A DNA stretch of 51,903 nucleotides from JAGNZR01 sp051659505 (GTDB lineage: Bacteria > Fusobacteriota > Fusobacteriia > Fusobacteriales > Fusobacteriaceae), in NCBI GenBank assembly GCA_051659505.1, contig JBOFOQ010000040.1, positions 1 through 51,903 of the forward strand, written 5' to 3'. The notes beneath the pieces were generated by a model. That model was not told where the DNA came from. It did no database searches and worked only from the letters and a program-made list of their open reading frames with translations. Position numbers and translations under genes: made by a program. This document shows positions 35,029 through 44,763 of the stretch, one piece after another (within the stretch, counting starts at the first letter, position 1; every line of letters starts with the position of its first letter).

Positions 35029-35960
35029 TGAGAATAATATTTATGGGAACACCTGAATTTTCAGTACCCTCTTTGGAAAAGCTACATGAAAAATATGGAA
35101 TAGTGGGAGTATTTACTAAGATAGATAAACCAAATACAAGAGGTGGAAAAGTTAAGTTTACACCTGTTAAGGAATTTGCAATAAGAAATAATATAAAAAT
35201 ATATCAACCTGATAAATTGAAAACTGAAGAAACAATAAATTTAGTAAAAGAGCTAAAACCAGATTTAATTGTAGTTGTAGCCTATGGAAAAATAATTCCA
35301 AATGAAATCATAGATATTCCTAAGTATGGAATTATAAATGTGCATTCTTCAATACTGCCAAAATTTAGAGGGGCTGCTCCTATAAATGCAGCAATTGTAG
35401 CTGGAGAAAAAGAAACTGGTGTAACAGTTATGTATATTGGAGAAGAATTAGATGCTGGTAATATAATTAAAATAAAAACAACACCTATATATGAAGAGGA
35501 TAATTTTTTAACGTTACATGATAGACTTAAAATAATAGGAGGAGAGGCTTTAATGGAGGCGATAGAAGAGATATCTAGAGGAACAGCTCCTAATATAGTG
35601 CAAAATCATAGTGAAGCAACTTTTGTTAAACCTTTTAAAAAAGAAGAATGTAAAATTAATTGGAATAAATCATCTGAAGAAATATATGATTTTGTTAGAG
35701 GAATGACTCCTTTTCCTGGAGTTTTTACACATATAGATAATAAATTACTTAAAATTATTGAAATAAAAAAGAATTTAGAGGATAATTCCAACGGACAAGT
35801 TGGAGAAGTTATAAGAAGTTTAAAAAATGAAGGTTTTATTGTAAAAACTAAAAACAGTTCTGTTATTTTAACAAAGATAAAACCAGAAAATAAAGGAACT
35901 ATAAGTGGTGGAGATAGTGTGAATAGTAAACTACTTAAAGTTGGAGATATTCTAAAATAA
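35028..35960 (+). CDS. fmt: Methionyl-tRNA formyltransferase
   Basis: 310 residues. MGTPEFSVPSLEKL at the N-terminus and INVHSSILPKFRGAAPINAAI with the catalytic His are diagnostic (the usual HPSLLP reads HSSILP). ELDAGNIIK and a C-terminal OB fold (TPFPGVFT onward) complete it. It formylates initiator Met-tRNA with 10-formyl-THF; folD directly downstream makes that donor, a sensible pairing. GTG start at 35028 with AGGAGG 8 bases upstream. Confidence 0.96.
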   Translation: MRIIFMGTPEFSVPSLEKLHEKYGIVGVFTKIDKPNTRGGKVKFTPVKEFAIRNNIKIYQPDKLKTEETINLVKELKPDLIVVVAYGKIIPNEIIDIPKYGIINVHSSILPKFRGAAPINAAIVAGEKETGVTVMYIGEELDAGNIIKIKTTPIYEEDNFLTLHDRLKIIGGEALMEAIEEISRGTAPNIVQNHSEATFVKPFKKEECKINWNKSSEEIYDFVRGMTPFPGVFTHIDNKLLKIIEIKKNLEDNSNGQVGEVIRSLKNEGFIVKTKNSSVILTKIKPENKGTISGGDSVNSKLLKVGDILK

Positions 35961-35986
35961 AAATATAAGTTACAGAAAGGATGGAT

Positions 35987-36853
35987 ATGGTATTATTAGA
36001 TGGGAAAAAAATATCTGGAGAGATAAAAAATGAGTTAAAAAAAGAAGTAGAGGAACTTTATATAAAAACAGGAAAAAAACCAGGATTAGCAGTATTGATA
36101 ATAGGAGAGAATAAAGCTTCTAAAATATATGTAAAGGGAAAAATTAAAGCTTGTGAAGAGGTAGGGATTAATAGTTTTCAATATGAGTTTCCAGAGGATG
36201 TAAGTGAAAAGGAATTAATGGCGACTTTAGATATATTAAATGAGAAAGAAGAAATACACGGTATTTTAGTACAGTTACCATTACCACAACATATTAATGA
36301 AAAAAATATTATAAATAGAATAAATCCTAAAAAAGATGTAGACTGCTTTACTCCTGAAAATATAGGAAGAGTATTTATAAATGAAAAAAATATAGTTAAA
36401 TCGTGTACTCCAGCTGGAATATTAGAATTACTTTGTAGAAATAAAGTTGGATTTCAAGGTAAAAAAGTGGTAATATTAGGGAGAAGTAATATAGTTGGCA
36501 AACCTTTAGCTTTAATGATGATAAATGAAGGTGCAACAGTAACAGTTTGTAATAGTAAAACAAAGGATTTAAATGATATTACTAAAAGTGCAGATATACT
36601 AATTGTAGCTATTGGAAAAGATAGATTTATAAAAAAAGAAATGATAAAAAAAGAGGTAATAATTGTAGATGTTGGTATTAATAGAGTGGAAGGTAAGATT
36701 TATGGAGATGTGGACTTTGAAGATGTTTCATCTAAGGTATCATTAATAACTCCTGTTCCAGGAGGGGTAGGTCCTATGACAATTGCAATGTTACTTAAAA
36801 ATAATGTAGAACTATTTAAAAATATGAATAAGGATGGGTGTGATGAAAATTAA
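35987..36853 (+). CDS. folD: Methylenetetrahydrofolate dehydrogenase/cyclohydrolase
   Basis: 288 residues from the ATG at 35987, 6 bases after GAAAGG; an ATG at 35981 touches that site. Motifs in order: GENKASKIYVKGKIKACEE with the catalytic Lys, ILVQLPLP, KDVDCFTPENIG, GRSNIVGKPLALMM (NADP site) and TPVPGGVGPMTIAML. It converts 5,10-methylene-THF to 10-formyl-THF, the substrate of Fmt. It overlaps accB by 11 bases. Confidence 0.96.
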   Translation: MVLLDGKKISGEIKNELKKEVEELYIKTGKKPGLAVLIIGENKASKIYVKGKIKACEEVGINSFQYEFPEDVSEKELMATLDILNEKEEIHGILVQLPLPQHINEKNIINRINPKKDVDCFTPENIGRVFINEKNIVKSCTPAGILELLCRNKVGFQGKKVVILGRSNIVGKPLALMMINEGATVTVCNSKTKDLNDITKSADILIVAIGKDRFIKKEMIKKEVIIVDVGINRVEGKIYGDVDFEDVSSKVSLITPVPGGVGPMTIAMLLKNNVELFKNMNKDGCDEN

Positions 36854-37298
36854 TTTAGAGGTTGTAAAAGGTCTTGCTAAAAATATAAATAAGCATGAGT
36901 TAACTGAAGTTTGTTTAGAGTCTCATGATGTAAAAATAATAATGAAGAAAGAGAAAAAAAGTGAAGTTTTTGTAGAAAAACCTATGTCATATATTCCAAT
37001 GGAAGAAATTACTACTAGTAGTGCACAATTAATAGAAAAAGAGAGCCAAAATGAAGGAAATTTGTTAGAAGCAATTACATCTCCAATGATAGGGAGCTTT
37101 TATAGTGCACCTGGTCCTGGAGCAGAGATTTATGTAAAAGAGGGACAAGAAATAAAGGCAGGAACTACAGTATGTATAATAGAAGCAATGAAGCTTATGA
37201 ATGAAGTTAAAGCTTTAAAAGACTGTAAAATAGAGAAAATTTTAGTAAATGATGGAACAGTTGTAAAAAAAGGGGACCAAATATTTTTAATTTCATAA
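36843..37298 (+). CDS. accB: Biotin carboxyl carrier protein of acetyl-CoA carboxylase
   Basis: 151 residues from the ATG at 36843, 9 bases after AAGG; 36834 is also in frame. The N-terminal helix region (1-40) and linker are those of AccB. The biotinyl domain starts at about 77 (ITSPMIGSFYSAPGPGAEIYV), and the biotin site EAMKLMNEV carries Lys117. It shuttles the carboxyl group in malonyl-CoA synthesis. accC, accA and accD are not in the window, though often accC follows accB. A biotin decarboxylase carrier is less likely from the N-terminal region. A terminator ends the operon. Confidence 0.9.
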   Translation: MKINLEVVKGLAKNINKHELTEVCLESHDVKIIMKKEKKSEVFVEKPMSYIPMEEITTSSAQLIEKESQNEGNLLEAITSPMIGSFYSAPGPGAEIYVKEGQEIKAGTTVCIIEAMKLMNEVKALKDCKIEKILVNDGTVVKKGDQIFLIS

Positions 37299-37337
37299 TT
37301 AAAATGAAGAATTGATGAAATTAAGTTTCTCCTTATA

Positions 37338-37367
37338 AATGACAGGATTTAGAATCTTGTCATTTTT
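37338..37367 (+). terminator. Intrinsic terminator after accB
   Basis: AATGACAGGAT (37338-37348) pairs with ATCTTGTCATT (37354-37364), one G-T wobble, followed by T residues. Confidence 0.85.
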
Positions 37368-37405
37368 ATTAAAAAATATAAATAAATAAATTTAAGTAAG
37401 TTAAG

Positions 37406-37434
37406 TTGTTATTTTTCAATACCTATGATAAAAT
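37406..37434 (+). promoter_or_regulatory. Promoter candidate for the CBS-apt operon
   Basis: TTGTTA (37406-37411) and TAAAAT (37429-37434), 17 bases apart, 23 bases before the CBS gene start. Confidence 0.5.
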
Positions 37435-37456
37435 ATTAATTAAAATGGAGGATTTT

Positions 37457-37900
37457 ATGAAAAGAATATCAGATGTTATAAATAGAAAATTAATAGTTGT
37501 TAACAAGGAAACTACTTTTCCAGAAATAATAGCATTAATGAAAGAAAAAAAAGTAGGAAGATTACCGGTAGTTGAAAATAATAAAGTTATAGGAGTAGTG
37601 ACAAGAGAGGATATTTTAACAAGAAAAGAAAAGACTCCTGTTCAACCTGTAATAGCATTTTGGGAGATACTTATAGCTCTACCTAATCAAGGTGAGTTTG
37701 ATAAGAAATTAAAAAAAATAGCAGGTTACACAGCGGATCAAGTAATGACAACAGAGTTTTATAAAACTAAATTAGATGATAAATTAGAAGATGTTATTAC
37801 TGACATGTTAGAACTAGGTCATGGTTATACTTTAGTATTTGAAGAAGATAAATTATTAGGAATTGTAACTAAAACAGATTTAATCGCAAAATGTTTTTAA
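37457..37900 (+). CDS. CBS-domain pair protein
   Basis: 147 residues from the ATG at 37457 with GGAGG upstream; an in-frame extension to 37406 runs through the promoter. Two CBS motifs are seen: about 1-55 (LPVVENNKVIGVVTREDIL) and about 90-147 (TLVFEEDKLLGIVTKTDL), joined by a 35-residue insert (PVIAFWEILIALPNQGEFDKK). CBS pairs bind adenosyl nucleotides or S-adenosylmethionine and regulate partner proteins. No partner domain is fused, so the role is unknown. The next gene also has CBS domains. Confidence 0.85.
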   Translation: MKRISDVINRKLIVVNKETTFPEIIALMKEKKVGRLPVVENNKVIGVVTREDILTRKEKTPVQPVIAFWEILIALPNQGEFDKKLKKIAGYTADQVMTTEFYKTKLDDKLEDVITDMLELGHGYTLVFEEDKLLGIVTKTDLIAKCF

Positions 37901-37938
37901 AAAACATTTAAATTATATGAGGAAGGTGTTATTCTAAA

Positions 37939-39222
37939 TTGGACACGGATCAAACAATAGTCACAAATATTTTATTATTAATATTTCTTATTTTTATGTC
38001 AGGTGTATTTTCAGCTTCAGAAACTGCTTTAACAGCATTTAGAAGTATACATTTAGAGGAGATAGAAACAAAATATCCAAGAGAAGCTTTTTTATTGAAA
38101 AAATGGCTAAAATATCCGAACCAAATATTAACTGGTATGCTACTAGGAAATAATATTGTTAACATTTTAGCTTCTGCTATTGCAACAGGATTAACTTTTA
38201 AATTGATGGGTGGAAGTAGTAGTTTATCTATACTAGTTTCAACAGGAATTATGACTGTTATTATATTAATTTTTGGTGAGATTACTCCAAAAGTAATGGC
38301 TAAAAATAATGCTATTACAATTTCAAGGATAGTAATTAAACCTATGTACTATCTAGCGTATATAACTAAACCTATAGTTTTTATTTTAATGGGAATTTCT
38401 AAAATGATAGGAAGACTTATAGGAATAGAAATTAAAGATGAAGCTTTAATGATAACTGAAAAAGATATTATATCTTTTGTTAATGTAGGTGAAGCAGAGG
38501 GAATTATTGAAGAGGGCGAAAAAGAGATGATACACTCTATTTTTGAATTTGGCGAGACAACTGCAAAGGAAGTAATGACTCCTAGAACTTCAGTATATTC
38601 AGTAGAAGCGACAAAAACTATAGATGATATATGGGATGAACTTTTAGAGACAGGATTTTCAAGGATTCCTGTCTATGAAGATACAATAGATAATATTGCT
38701 GGAATATTATATGTAAAAGATATTTTAAATGCTGTAAAAGCGGGAAACACTAGTGTACCTATAAAGCAGTTTTTAAGAGAAGCATATTTTGTCCCAGAAA
38801 CTAAGTCAATAATAGAAATACTAAAAGAGTTTCAGGTAAAGAAAGTTCATATTGCCATTGTAGTAGATGAATATGGTGGTGTTGTTGGAGTTGTAACAAT
38901 AGAAGATTTAATAGAAGAGATAGTCGGTGAAATTAGAGATGAGTTTGATACTGAAGAAGAAGATGAGATAATAAAACATGGAGAAAATCAATATTTAATT
39001 GATGCAATGATAGATATTGAAACTTTAAATAAAAAATTAGATATATTTTTACCTCTTTCAGAAGATTATGAGAGTTTAGCTGGATTGATTATGTCTGAAA
39101 TATCAAAAGTAGCTGTAATTGGTGATGAAGTAGAAATAGAAAATGTAAAAATAAGGGTATTAGAACTAAACAAAATGAGAATATCAAAAGTTCTTTTAGA
39201 GAGGTTAACAACAGATGATTAA
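37939..39222 (+). CDS. CNNM/CorC-family membrane protein (HlyC/TlyC-like)
   Basis: 427 residues. The membrane domain (CNNM, DUF21) covers about 1-190 with SGVFSASETALTAF and the conserved GEITPKVMAKNNA loop. Two CBS domains cover about 205-330 (MTPRTSVYSVEA, RIPVYEDTIDNIAGILYVKD, VDEYGGVVGVVTIEDLIEEI), and a CorC/HlyC transporter-associated domain about 345-427. Relatives are linked to Mg2+ export; the old haemolysin label is not well founded. TTG start at 37939 after GGAAGGTG. It overlaps the next gene by 8 bases. Confidence 0.9.
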   Translation: MDTDQTIVTNILLLIFLIFMSGVFSASETALTAFRSIHLEEIETKYPREAFLLKKWLKYPNQILTGMLLGNNIVNILASAIATGLTFKLMGGSSSLSILVSTGIMTVIILIFGEITPKVMAKNNAITISRIVIKPMYYLAYITKPIVFILMGISKMIGRLIGIEIKDEALMITEKDIISFVNVGEAEGIIEEGEKEMIHSIFEFGETTAKEVMTPRTSVYSVEATKTIDDIWDELLETGFSRIPVYEDTIDNIAGILYVKDILNAVKAGNTSVPIKQFLREAYFVPETKSIIEILKEFQVKKVHIAIVVDEYGGVVGVVTIEDLIEEIVGEIRDEFDTEEEDEIIKHGENQYLIDAMIDIETLNKKLDIFLPLSEDYESLAGLIMSEISKVAVIGDEVEIENVKIRVLELNKMRISKVLLERLTTDD

Positions 39223-39898
39223 AAATAAAATAAAAAACTATTTTTATACAGGGTTAATTTTAGTTCTTCCTATAATAATAACGTTATATATATTAGATTT
39301 TATTTTAAGTTTTATAATTTCATTAATTTCAAGTTCTTTTATAGCAATAATATTACGAAATGTTGTAGAAAAAACAGTGGAGATTTCTGGAATTAGTAGT
39401 TCAGGAGAATTTATATTTGGAATTTTAATAAATATTGTTTCAATGATGATAATTTTTGTTTCTGTAACTATAATTGGTTATACTCTAAAAAATGTCTTTT
39501 TTGTTAAAATTGCAAAAAAAATAGAGAAAATATTTGCAACAATGCCATTAGTAAAATATATTTATTCAACAATTAGTCAAATAGTTGGATTAGTCTCAAC
39601 AAATAAAAATAATAATTATCAAAAAGTTGTAGTTTTAGAATACCCAAGAAAAGGTATATATTCACTTGGTTTTCTTACATCAGAAAATAATATAATTTTA
39701 GAAAAAGCTTTAAATGAGGAAAGGTTATGTAATATTTTTATTCCAACTTCGCCAAACCCAACTTCAGGAATGTTTGTTGCAATACCAGCCAAAGAATTAA
39801 TCGTTTTAGATATAAAAGTAGATGACGCTATAAAACTAATAATATCAGGTGGTGTTATAGTTCCTGAAATGTCAGAAAAAAGCGTGGGAGAAAACTAA
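39215..39898 (+). CDS. DUF502 membrane protein
   Basis: 227 residues. Two strong membrane segments at about 10-38 and 66-90 and a soluble C-terminus. YFYTGLILVLPIIITLYILDF, MPLVKYIYSTISQIVG and TSPNPTSGMFVAIPAKEL...IISGG are the DUF502 landmarks. The family is widespread in bacteria and plant chloroplasts and has no agreed biochemical role. It is coupled to the CNNM gene by an 8-base overlap, so the two may work together at the inner membrane (inference). Confidence 0.88.
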   Translation: MIKNKIKNYFYTGLILVLPIIITLYILDFILSFIISLISSSFIAIILRNVVEKTVEISGISSSGEFIFGILINIVSMMIIFVSVTIIGYTLKNVFFVKIAKKIEKIFATMPLVKYIYSTISQIVGLVSTNKNNNYQKVVVLEYPRKGIYSLGFLTSENNIILEKALNEERLCNIFIPTSPNPTSGMFVAIPAKELIVLDIKVDDAIKLIISGGVIVPEMSEKSVGEN

Positions 39899-39903
39899 TA
39901 ATA

Positions 39904-40743
39904 ATGATTAATATAATAAAATATATTATTTTAATTTCATTCATAGGTTGTACAAATAGTTCTAAAGTAAAAAATAAATTTATAGATAAAGAAGAATATT
40001 ATATACTTAGAGGGATTAATCTTTCTGAAGAAAAAAACTTTACATTAGCTATTGAAGAACTGTTAAAAGCAAATAGCAAAAATAAAAAAAATATTATAAC
40101 TCTTAGGGAATTAGCATACTGTTACGCAGAAATAGGTGATTTAGAAAGAGCAAAATTATTTTATAAAAAAGTTTTAGTTATAAAACCTCAAGATGAGATT
40201 TCTTTGAAAAATATTGCTACTATTAATTATAAAGAAGGGAATTTACTTGAAGCAGAAAAAATTATAAATAAAATATCATTAAAATCAGAAGATTTATTTG
40301 TACTTAAGTTAAAAAGTAATATTTATTATGATAAAAAAGAAATTGAAAAGTCATATTTATATTTAAAAAAAATAGTTCAGTTAGAAACAGTTTTTGATGA
40401 AGAGTTATACTTAAAATATATAAACATATCTAAAATATTAAATAAAAAATATGAAATTTATAATTTTTTAGAAGAAAAATATAGTATTTATAAAGATAAT
40501 AAAACATTTGTAATTTTGTATGCAAATATATTAGAAGATTTATTTAATGATTTACCTAAAGGTGAAAAGCTTTTAAAAAAATATATAGCTGAATATGGTT
40601 ATGAGGATAATATTTTAATGGAACTATCTGAAAACTTAATAAAGCAAAAAAAATATAAAAGTACATATGATGTTTTAGAATTAATAAAATTTAAATCTAT
40701 AAGATATAATGAATTGAAAAAAATGGTAGAGAAAAACAGATGA
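39904..40743 (+). CDS. TPR-repeat lipoprotein
   Basis: 279 residues. IIKYIILISFIGC gives a lipoprotein-type signal with lipidation Cys at about 16 (FIGC, -3 Phe is less common). TPR units follow at about 38-110 (LRGINLSEEKNFTLAIEELLKA, LAYCYAEIGDLERAKLFYKKVLVIKP, ATINYKEGNLLEAEKII) and weaker ones later. TPR lipoproteins often scaffold envelope complexes. It starts 5 bases after the DUF502 gene, so it belongs to the same run. No partner is identified. Confidence 0.7.
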   Translation: MINIIKYIILISFIGCTNSSKVKNKFIDKEEYYILRGINLSEEKNFTLAIEELLKANSKNKKNIITLRELAYCYAEIGDLERAKLFYKKVLVIKPQDEISLKNIATINYKEGNLLEAEKIINKISLKSEDLFVLKLKSNIYYDKKEIEKSYLYLKKIVQLETVFDEELYLKYINISKILNKKYEIYNFLEEKYSIYKDNKTFVILYANILEDLFNDLPKGEKLLKKYIAEYGYEDNILMELSENLIKQKKYKSTYDVLELIKFKSIRYNELKKMVEKNR

Positions 40744-40762
40744 ATTTAGGAGGATTTTAATA

Positions 40763-41275
40763 ATGGATTTAAAAAAATATGTAGCCTTAGTTGAGGATTT
40801 TCCTAAAAAAGGGATAAAATTTAGAGATATAACACCACTTATGGAAAATGGACCAGCTTTTAAATATGCAACTGACACTATTGTAGAATTTTGTAAGGCA
40901 CAAAATGCAGAATTAGTTGTAGGACCAGAAGCAAGAGGATTTATCTTTGGATGTCCAGTAGCTTATTCTTTAGGAATAGGTTTTGCACCTGTTAGGAAAC
41001 CAGGAAAGCTCCCAAGAGAGGTAATAACATATGATTATGACCTAGAATATGGTTCTAACACTTTATGTATGCATAGTGACTCTGTGAAGAAAGGTCAAAG
41101 AGTAATAATTGTTGATGATTTATTAGCAACAGGTGGTACTGTTGAAGCTACTGTGAAAATGATAGAAAAATTAGGTGGAATAGTAGTAGGATTAGCATTT
41201 TTAATTGAGCTTGAAGAATTAAATGGAAGAGATAAATTAACGGGGTATCCAATACAAACATTGATGAAATATTAA
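40763..41275 (+). CDS. apt: Adenine phosphoribosyltransferase
   Basis: 170 residues. FPKKGIKFRDITPLMENG, GPEARGFIFGCPVAYSLG and the PRPP loop RVIIVDDLLATGGTVEA are all present. It makes AMP from adenine and phosphoribosyl pyrophosphate. AGGAGG precedes the ATG. It closes its operon and is followed by a very strong terminator; rel starts 73 bases later, the apt-rel order found in many bacteria. Confidence 0.97.
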   Translation: MDLKKYVALVEDFPKKGIKFRDITPLMENGPAFKYATDTIVEFCKAQNAELVVGPEARGFIFGCPVAYSLGIGFAPVRKPGKLPREVITYDYDLEYGSNTLCMHSDSVKKGQRVIIVDDLLATGGTVEATVKMIEKLGGIVVGLAFLIELEELNGRDKLTGYPIQTLMKY

Positions 41276-41278
41276 ATT

Positions 41279-41303
41279 AAGGCGACACCCTGTGTCGCCT
41301 TTT
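41279..41303 (+). terminator. Strong intrinsic terminator after apt
   Basis: AAGGCGACAC (41279-41288) pairs with GTGTCGCCTT (41292-41301) around a 3-base loop, followed by T residues. It is the most GC-rich hairpin in the window. Confidence 0.92.
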
Positions 41304-41348
41304 CCTTAAAAGATATCTATAAAATTAATTAAAAAAAGAGGATGAAAT

Positions 41349-43523
41349 ATGGGCTATATGCGAAAAATAGAAGAGGAGATAAAAAAAAATAAAATAAATG
41401 TAGATTTTGAAAAAATAAAATATGCTTTTCTTTTGGCTGAAGAATCACATCAAGGGCAGTACAGAAAATCAGGAGAAGACTATATACAACACCCTATGGA
41501 AGTTGCAAAAATTTTAATTGAAATGAAAATGGATACAGATACAATAGTTGCAGGAATTCTTCATGATATAGTTGAAGATACTTTGATTACTTTAGCGGAT
41601 ATTAAATACAATTTTGGTGAAAATGTTGCAGAGATAGTTGACGGTGTAACAAAACTAAAAACATTGCCAAATGGAACTAAAAATCAATATGAAAACATAA
41701 GAAAAATGATACTTGCTATGTCAAAAAATTTAAGTGTTGTGATAATAAAACTATCAGATCGACTTCATAATATGAGAACTTTAAAATATATGCCACCTGC
41801 TAAACAAATGGCTATAGCAAGAGAAACATTGGACATATATTGCCCATTAGCACATAGATTAGGAATTGCTAAAATAAAATGGGAATTAGAAGACCTTTGT
41901 TTAAGCTACTTGCAACCAGAAGAATATGCTGAACTAAAAAAACTTGTAGACACTAAAAAAGAAGAAAGAGAAATTTATATAAAAAGTACTGTTGACGAGT
42001 TAAAAAAATATATAATAGGCGAAGCTAAGTTAAAAGTAACTATAAGTGGTAGGTTTAAACATTTTTATAGTATATATAAAAAAATGTATGAGAAAGGAAA
42101 AGAGTTTGACGATATTTATGATCTTATGGGAATTCGAATAATAGCAGAAACAAAAGCAGAATGCTATCATATTTTAGGAATTATCCAAAGTAAATATCAA
42201 CCTGTTCCAGGAAGATTTAAAGATTATATATCTGCTCCCAAAACAAATAATTATCAGTCTATTCATACAACTATAATAGGTCCTAAAGGAAAATTTATAG
42301 AGATGCAAATTAGAACCGAAGAAATGAATACTATAGCTGAAGATGGAATTGCAGCTCATTGGAGCTATAAGGAAAAGGCAAGTGTAACAAAAAAAGATGA
42401 AGTTTATGGTTGGTTAAAAGGAATAATAGAAACACAACAACATGAGAATAGTCAGGAATTTGTAGAGGAGTTTAAACAGGAATTAATAAGAGAAAGTGTT
42501 TTTGTTTTTTCACCAAAGGGTGATATTGTAGAGTTGGTTAAAGGGTCGACACCACTAGATTTTGCTTTTTATATTCATACAGATGTAGGGTGTAAATGTA
42601 TAGGAGCAAAAGTAAATGGAAAAATAGTTACATTGGAATATAAATTAAAAAATGGAGATAAAATAGAGATAATTACTTCTAAAAATGCCAAAGGTCCAGG
42701 AAATGACTGGTTAAACATGGTTGTTACAAATGGAGCTAAAAATAAAATTAGAAAATGGTTAAAAGAAAAAAAATATTCTGAAAATATCAAACTGGGAAAA
42801 GAATTGTTAGAGAAAGAATCTTTAAAACTAGGCTTATCTCTAAAAGAATTTGAAGAGAACATAATTGTAAAAAAACACTTAGAGAAACACAACATACCAT
42901 TAATAGATGATTTTTACTTCCAATTAGCTGAAAAAAGAAGTAAAATTAATGTAATAATAGGGAAATTAAAAATAAGTATAGAAAAAGAGAAAGAATTGCT
43001 AAATCTCTCAACTTTAACAGAAGTTTCCAATGAAAAAAGAGAAAAAACTAGTAAAAAAAATGATTTTGGAATAGTTATTGATGGTACTAACAATACTCTT
43101 ACAAAATTTGCTAAGTGCTGTACTCCTTTACCTGGTGATTCAGTTTCAGGGTATGTAACAAAATTAACAGGAATAACAATTCACAGAAAAGACTGTATAA
43201 ATTTTAAAAATATGATTAAAATGGATAAAGCAAGAGAAATTGAGGTGAATTGGGATACCTCAATATTAGAGAAAAAAATAAATAAGTACAAATTCACATT
43301 TAATATCTTTACAAAAGATAGAGTTAATATACTTATGGATATAATTACTCTTGTTTCAAATCATAAAATAAATTTAGTCTCAATAAATTCAACTGAAATA
43401 AATAAAGATGGAAATAAAATTATGAAAATAAAATTAACTATTGAGATAAGTGACAAAAATGAATATAAAATTTTAGTTAATAATATATTAAAAATAAAAG
43501 ATATAATATCAGTTGAGAGATAA
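41349..43523 (+). CDS. rel: Bifunctional (p)ppGpp synthetase/hydrolase, Rel/SpoT type
   Basis: 724 residues. The hydrolase HD domain is intact: His48, His72-Asp73 (LHDIVEDT) and a later SDRLHNMRTL. The synthetase domain follows (GRFKHFYSIYKKM, YDLMGIRII, NYQSIHTTI, EMQIRTEEM). A TGS domain lies at about 385-445 (VFVFSPKGDIVELVKGSTPLDFAF), then a Zn-finger region (KCCTPLPGD) and an ACT domain at the end. With both active halves it should make and destroy (p)ppGpp. It starts a three-gene run with tgt. Confidence 0.96.
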   Translation: MGYMRKIEEEIKKNKINVDFEKIKYAFLLAEESHQGQYRKSGEDYIQHPMEVAKILIEMKMDTDTIVAGILHDIVEDTLITLADIKYNFGENVAEIVDGVTKLKTLPNGTKNQYENIRKMILAMSKNLSVVIIKLSDRLHNMRTLKYMPPAKQMAIARETLDIYCPLAHRLGIAKIKWELEDLCLSYLQPEEYAELKKLVDTKKEEREIYIKSTVDELKKYIIGEAKLKVTISGRFKHFYSIYKKMYEKGKEFDDIYDLMGIRIIAETKAECYHILGIIQSKYQPVPGRFKDYISAPKTNNYQSIHTTIIGPKGKFIEMQIRTEEMNTIAEDGIAAHWSYKEKASVTKKDEVYGWLKGIIETQQHENSQEFVEEFKQELIRESVFVFSPKGDIVELVKGSTPLDFAFYIHTDVGCKCIGAKVNGKIVTLEYKLKNGDKIEIITSKNAKGPGNDWLNMVVTNGAKNKIRKWLKEKKYSENIKLGKELLEKESLKLGLSLKEFEENIIVKKHLEKHNIPLIDDFYFQLAEKRSKINVIIGKLKISIEKEKELLNLSTLTEVSNEKREKTSKKNDFGIVIDGTNNTLTKFAKCCTPLPGDSVSGYVTKLTGITIHRKDCINFKNMIKMDKAREIEVNWDTSILEKKINKYKFTFNIFTKDRVNILMDIITLVSNHKINLVSINSTEINKDGNKIMKIKLTIEISDKNEYKILVNNILKIKDIISVER

Positions 43524-43546
43524 TTAAAAAATAGGAGATTAAAATA

Positions 43547-44746
43547 ATGATAGAAAAATTACCAGTGACATATGAACTTCTAGGTACAGATGGAAAAGCT
43601 AGAGCAGGAATAATAACGACTCCTCACGGAACAATAGAAACACCAGTTTTTATGCCAGTAGGGACTCAAGCAACAGTAAAAACAATGACCCCAGAAGAGT
43701 TAGAAGAGATAGGAGCAGAAATAATCCTTGGAAATACATATCATCTTTACCTTAGACCTAGTGATGAAATTGTAGCGAAATTTGGTGGACTTCATAAGTT
43801 TATGAATTGGAAAAAACCTATTTTAACAGATTCTGGTGGATTTCAAGTTTTTAGTTTAGGAGCTAGAAAAGTTGTTGATGGTTCTCCAGGAACTTCTCTA
43901 GTTAAAATAACAGAAGAAGGAGTTCATTTTAGATCTCATTTAGATGGTTCTAAACATTTTATCTCTCCAGAAAAATCAATAAATATTCAAAATAATTTAG
44001 GCTCAGATATTGTTATGTTATTTGATGAATGCCCACCAGGTCTTTCAGATAAAAAGTATTTGATTCCTTCTATAGAAAGAACTACAAGATGGGCAAAAAG
44101 ATGTGTGGAAGCTCATAAAAATCCAAGAACACAAGGACTTTTTGCAATTGTTCAAGGTGGGATTTATGAAGATTTAAGAAAAAAAAGTTTAGATGAACTA
44201 TCAGTTATGGATGAAAGCTTCTCAGGATATGCTATAGGTGGTCTAGCTGTTGGAGAACCAAGAGAAGACATGTATAGAATACTTGACTATATAGTTGAAA
44301 AATGTCCAGTAGAAAAACCTAGATACTTAATGGGTGTTGGGGAACCTGTGGATATGTTAGAAGCAATAGAATCAGGAATAGATATGATGGACTGCGTTCA
44401 ACCTTCAAGAATAGGAAGACATGGGACTATTTTTACAAAGTATGGAAGATTAGTGGTAAAAAATGCAAGTTATGCTGAAGATGATAGACCCTTAGATGAG
44501 GGGTGTAATTGTTATGTTTGTAAAAATTATACTAGAGGATATATAAGACATTTATTTAAAGCTGAGGAAATTTTAGGAGGAAGACTTGCAACTTATCATA
44601 ATTTATATTTTCTTTTAAACATGATGAAGGAAGCTAGAAAGGCAATTTTAAATAAAAACTTTACAAATTATAAAAATGAATTTATAAAAACTTATTCCAT
44701 GGGAAAAACTTCTTCTTGGTTAACACCTAAAAAAATTGGGGAATAA
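43547..44746 (+). CDS. tgt: tRNA-guanine transglycosylase
   Basis: 399 residues, a little longer than the usual 370-380. PVFMPVGTQATVKTM, LTDSGGFQVFSL with catalytic Asp, CVQPSRIGRHGTIFT (the usual LPTRxARxG loop, here altered) and the zinc ligands CNCYVC with HN downstream are seen. It swaps G34 for the queuosine precursor preQ1 in four tRNAs. No queuosine synthesis gene is in the window. It follows rel by 23 bases. Confidence 0.95.
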   Translation: MIEKLPVTYELLGTDGKARAGIITTPHGTIETPVFMPVGTQATVKTMTPEELEEIGAEIILGNTYHLYLRPSDEIVAKFGGLHKFMNWKKPILTDSGGFQVFSLGARKVVDGSPGTSLVKITEEGVHFRSHLDGSKHFISPEKSINIQNNLGSDIVMLFDECPPGLSDKKYLIPSIERTTRWAKRCVEAHKNPRTQGLFAIVQGGIYEDLRKKSLDELSVMDESFSGYAIGGLAVGEPREDMYRILDYIVEKCPVEKPRYLMGVGEPVDMLEAIESGIDMMDCVQPSRIGRHGTIFTKYGRLVVKNASYAEDDRPLDEGCNCYVCKNYTRGYIRHLFKAEEILGGRLATYHNLYFLLNMMKEARKAILNKNFTNYKNEFIKTYSMGKTSSWLTPKKIGE

Positions 44747-44763
44747 AATAGGAGTTGAAAATT

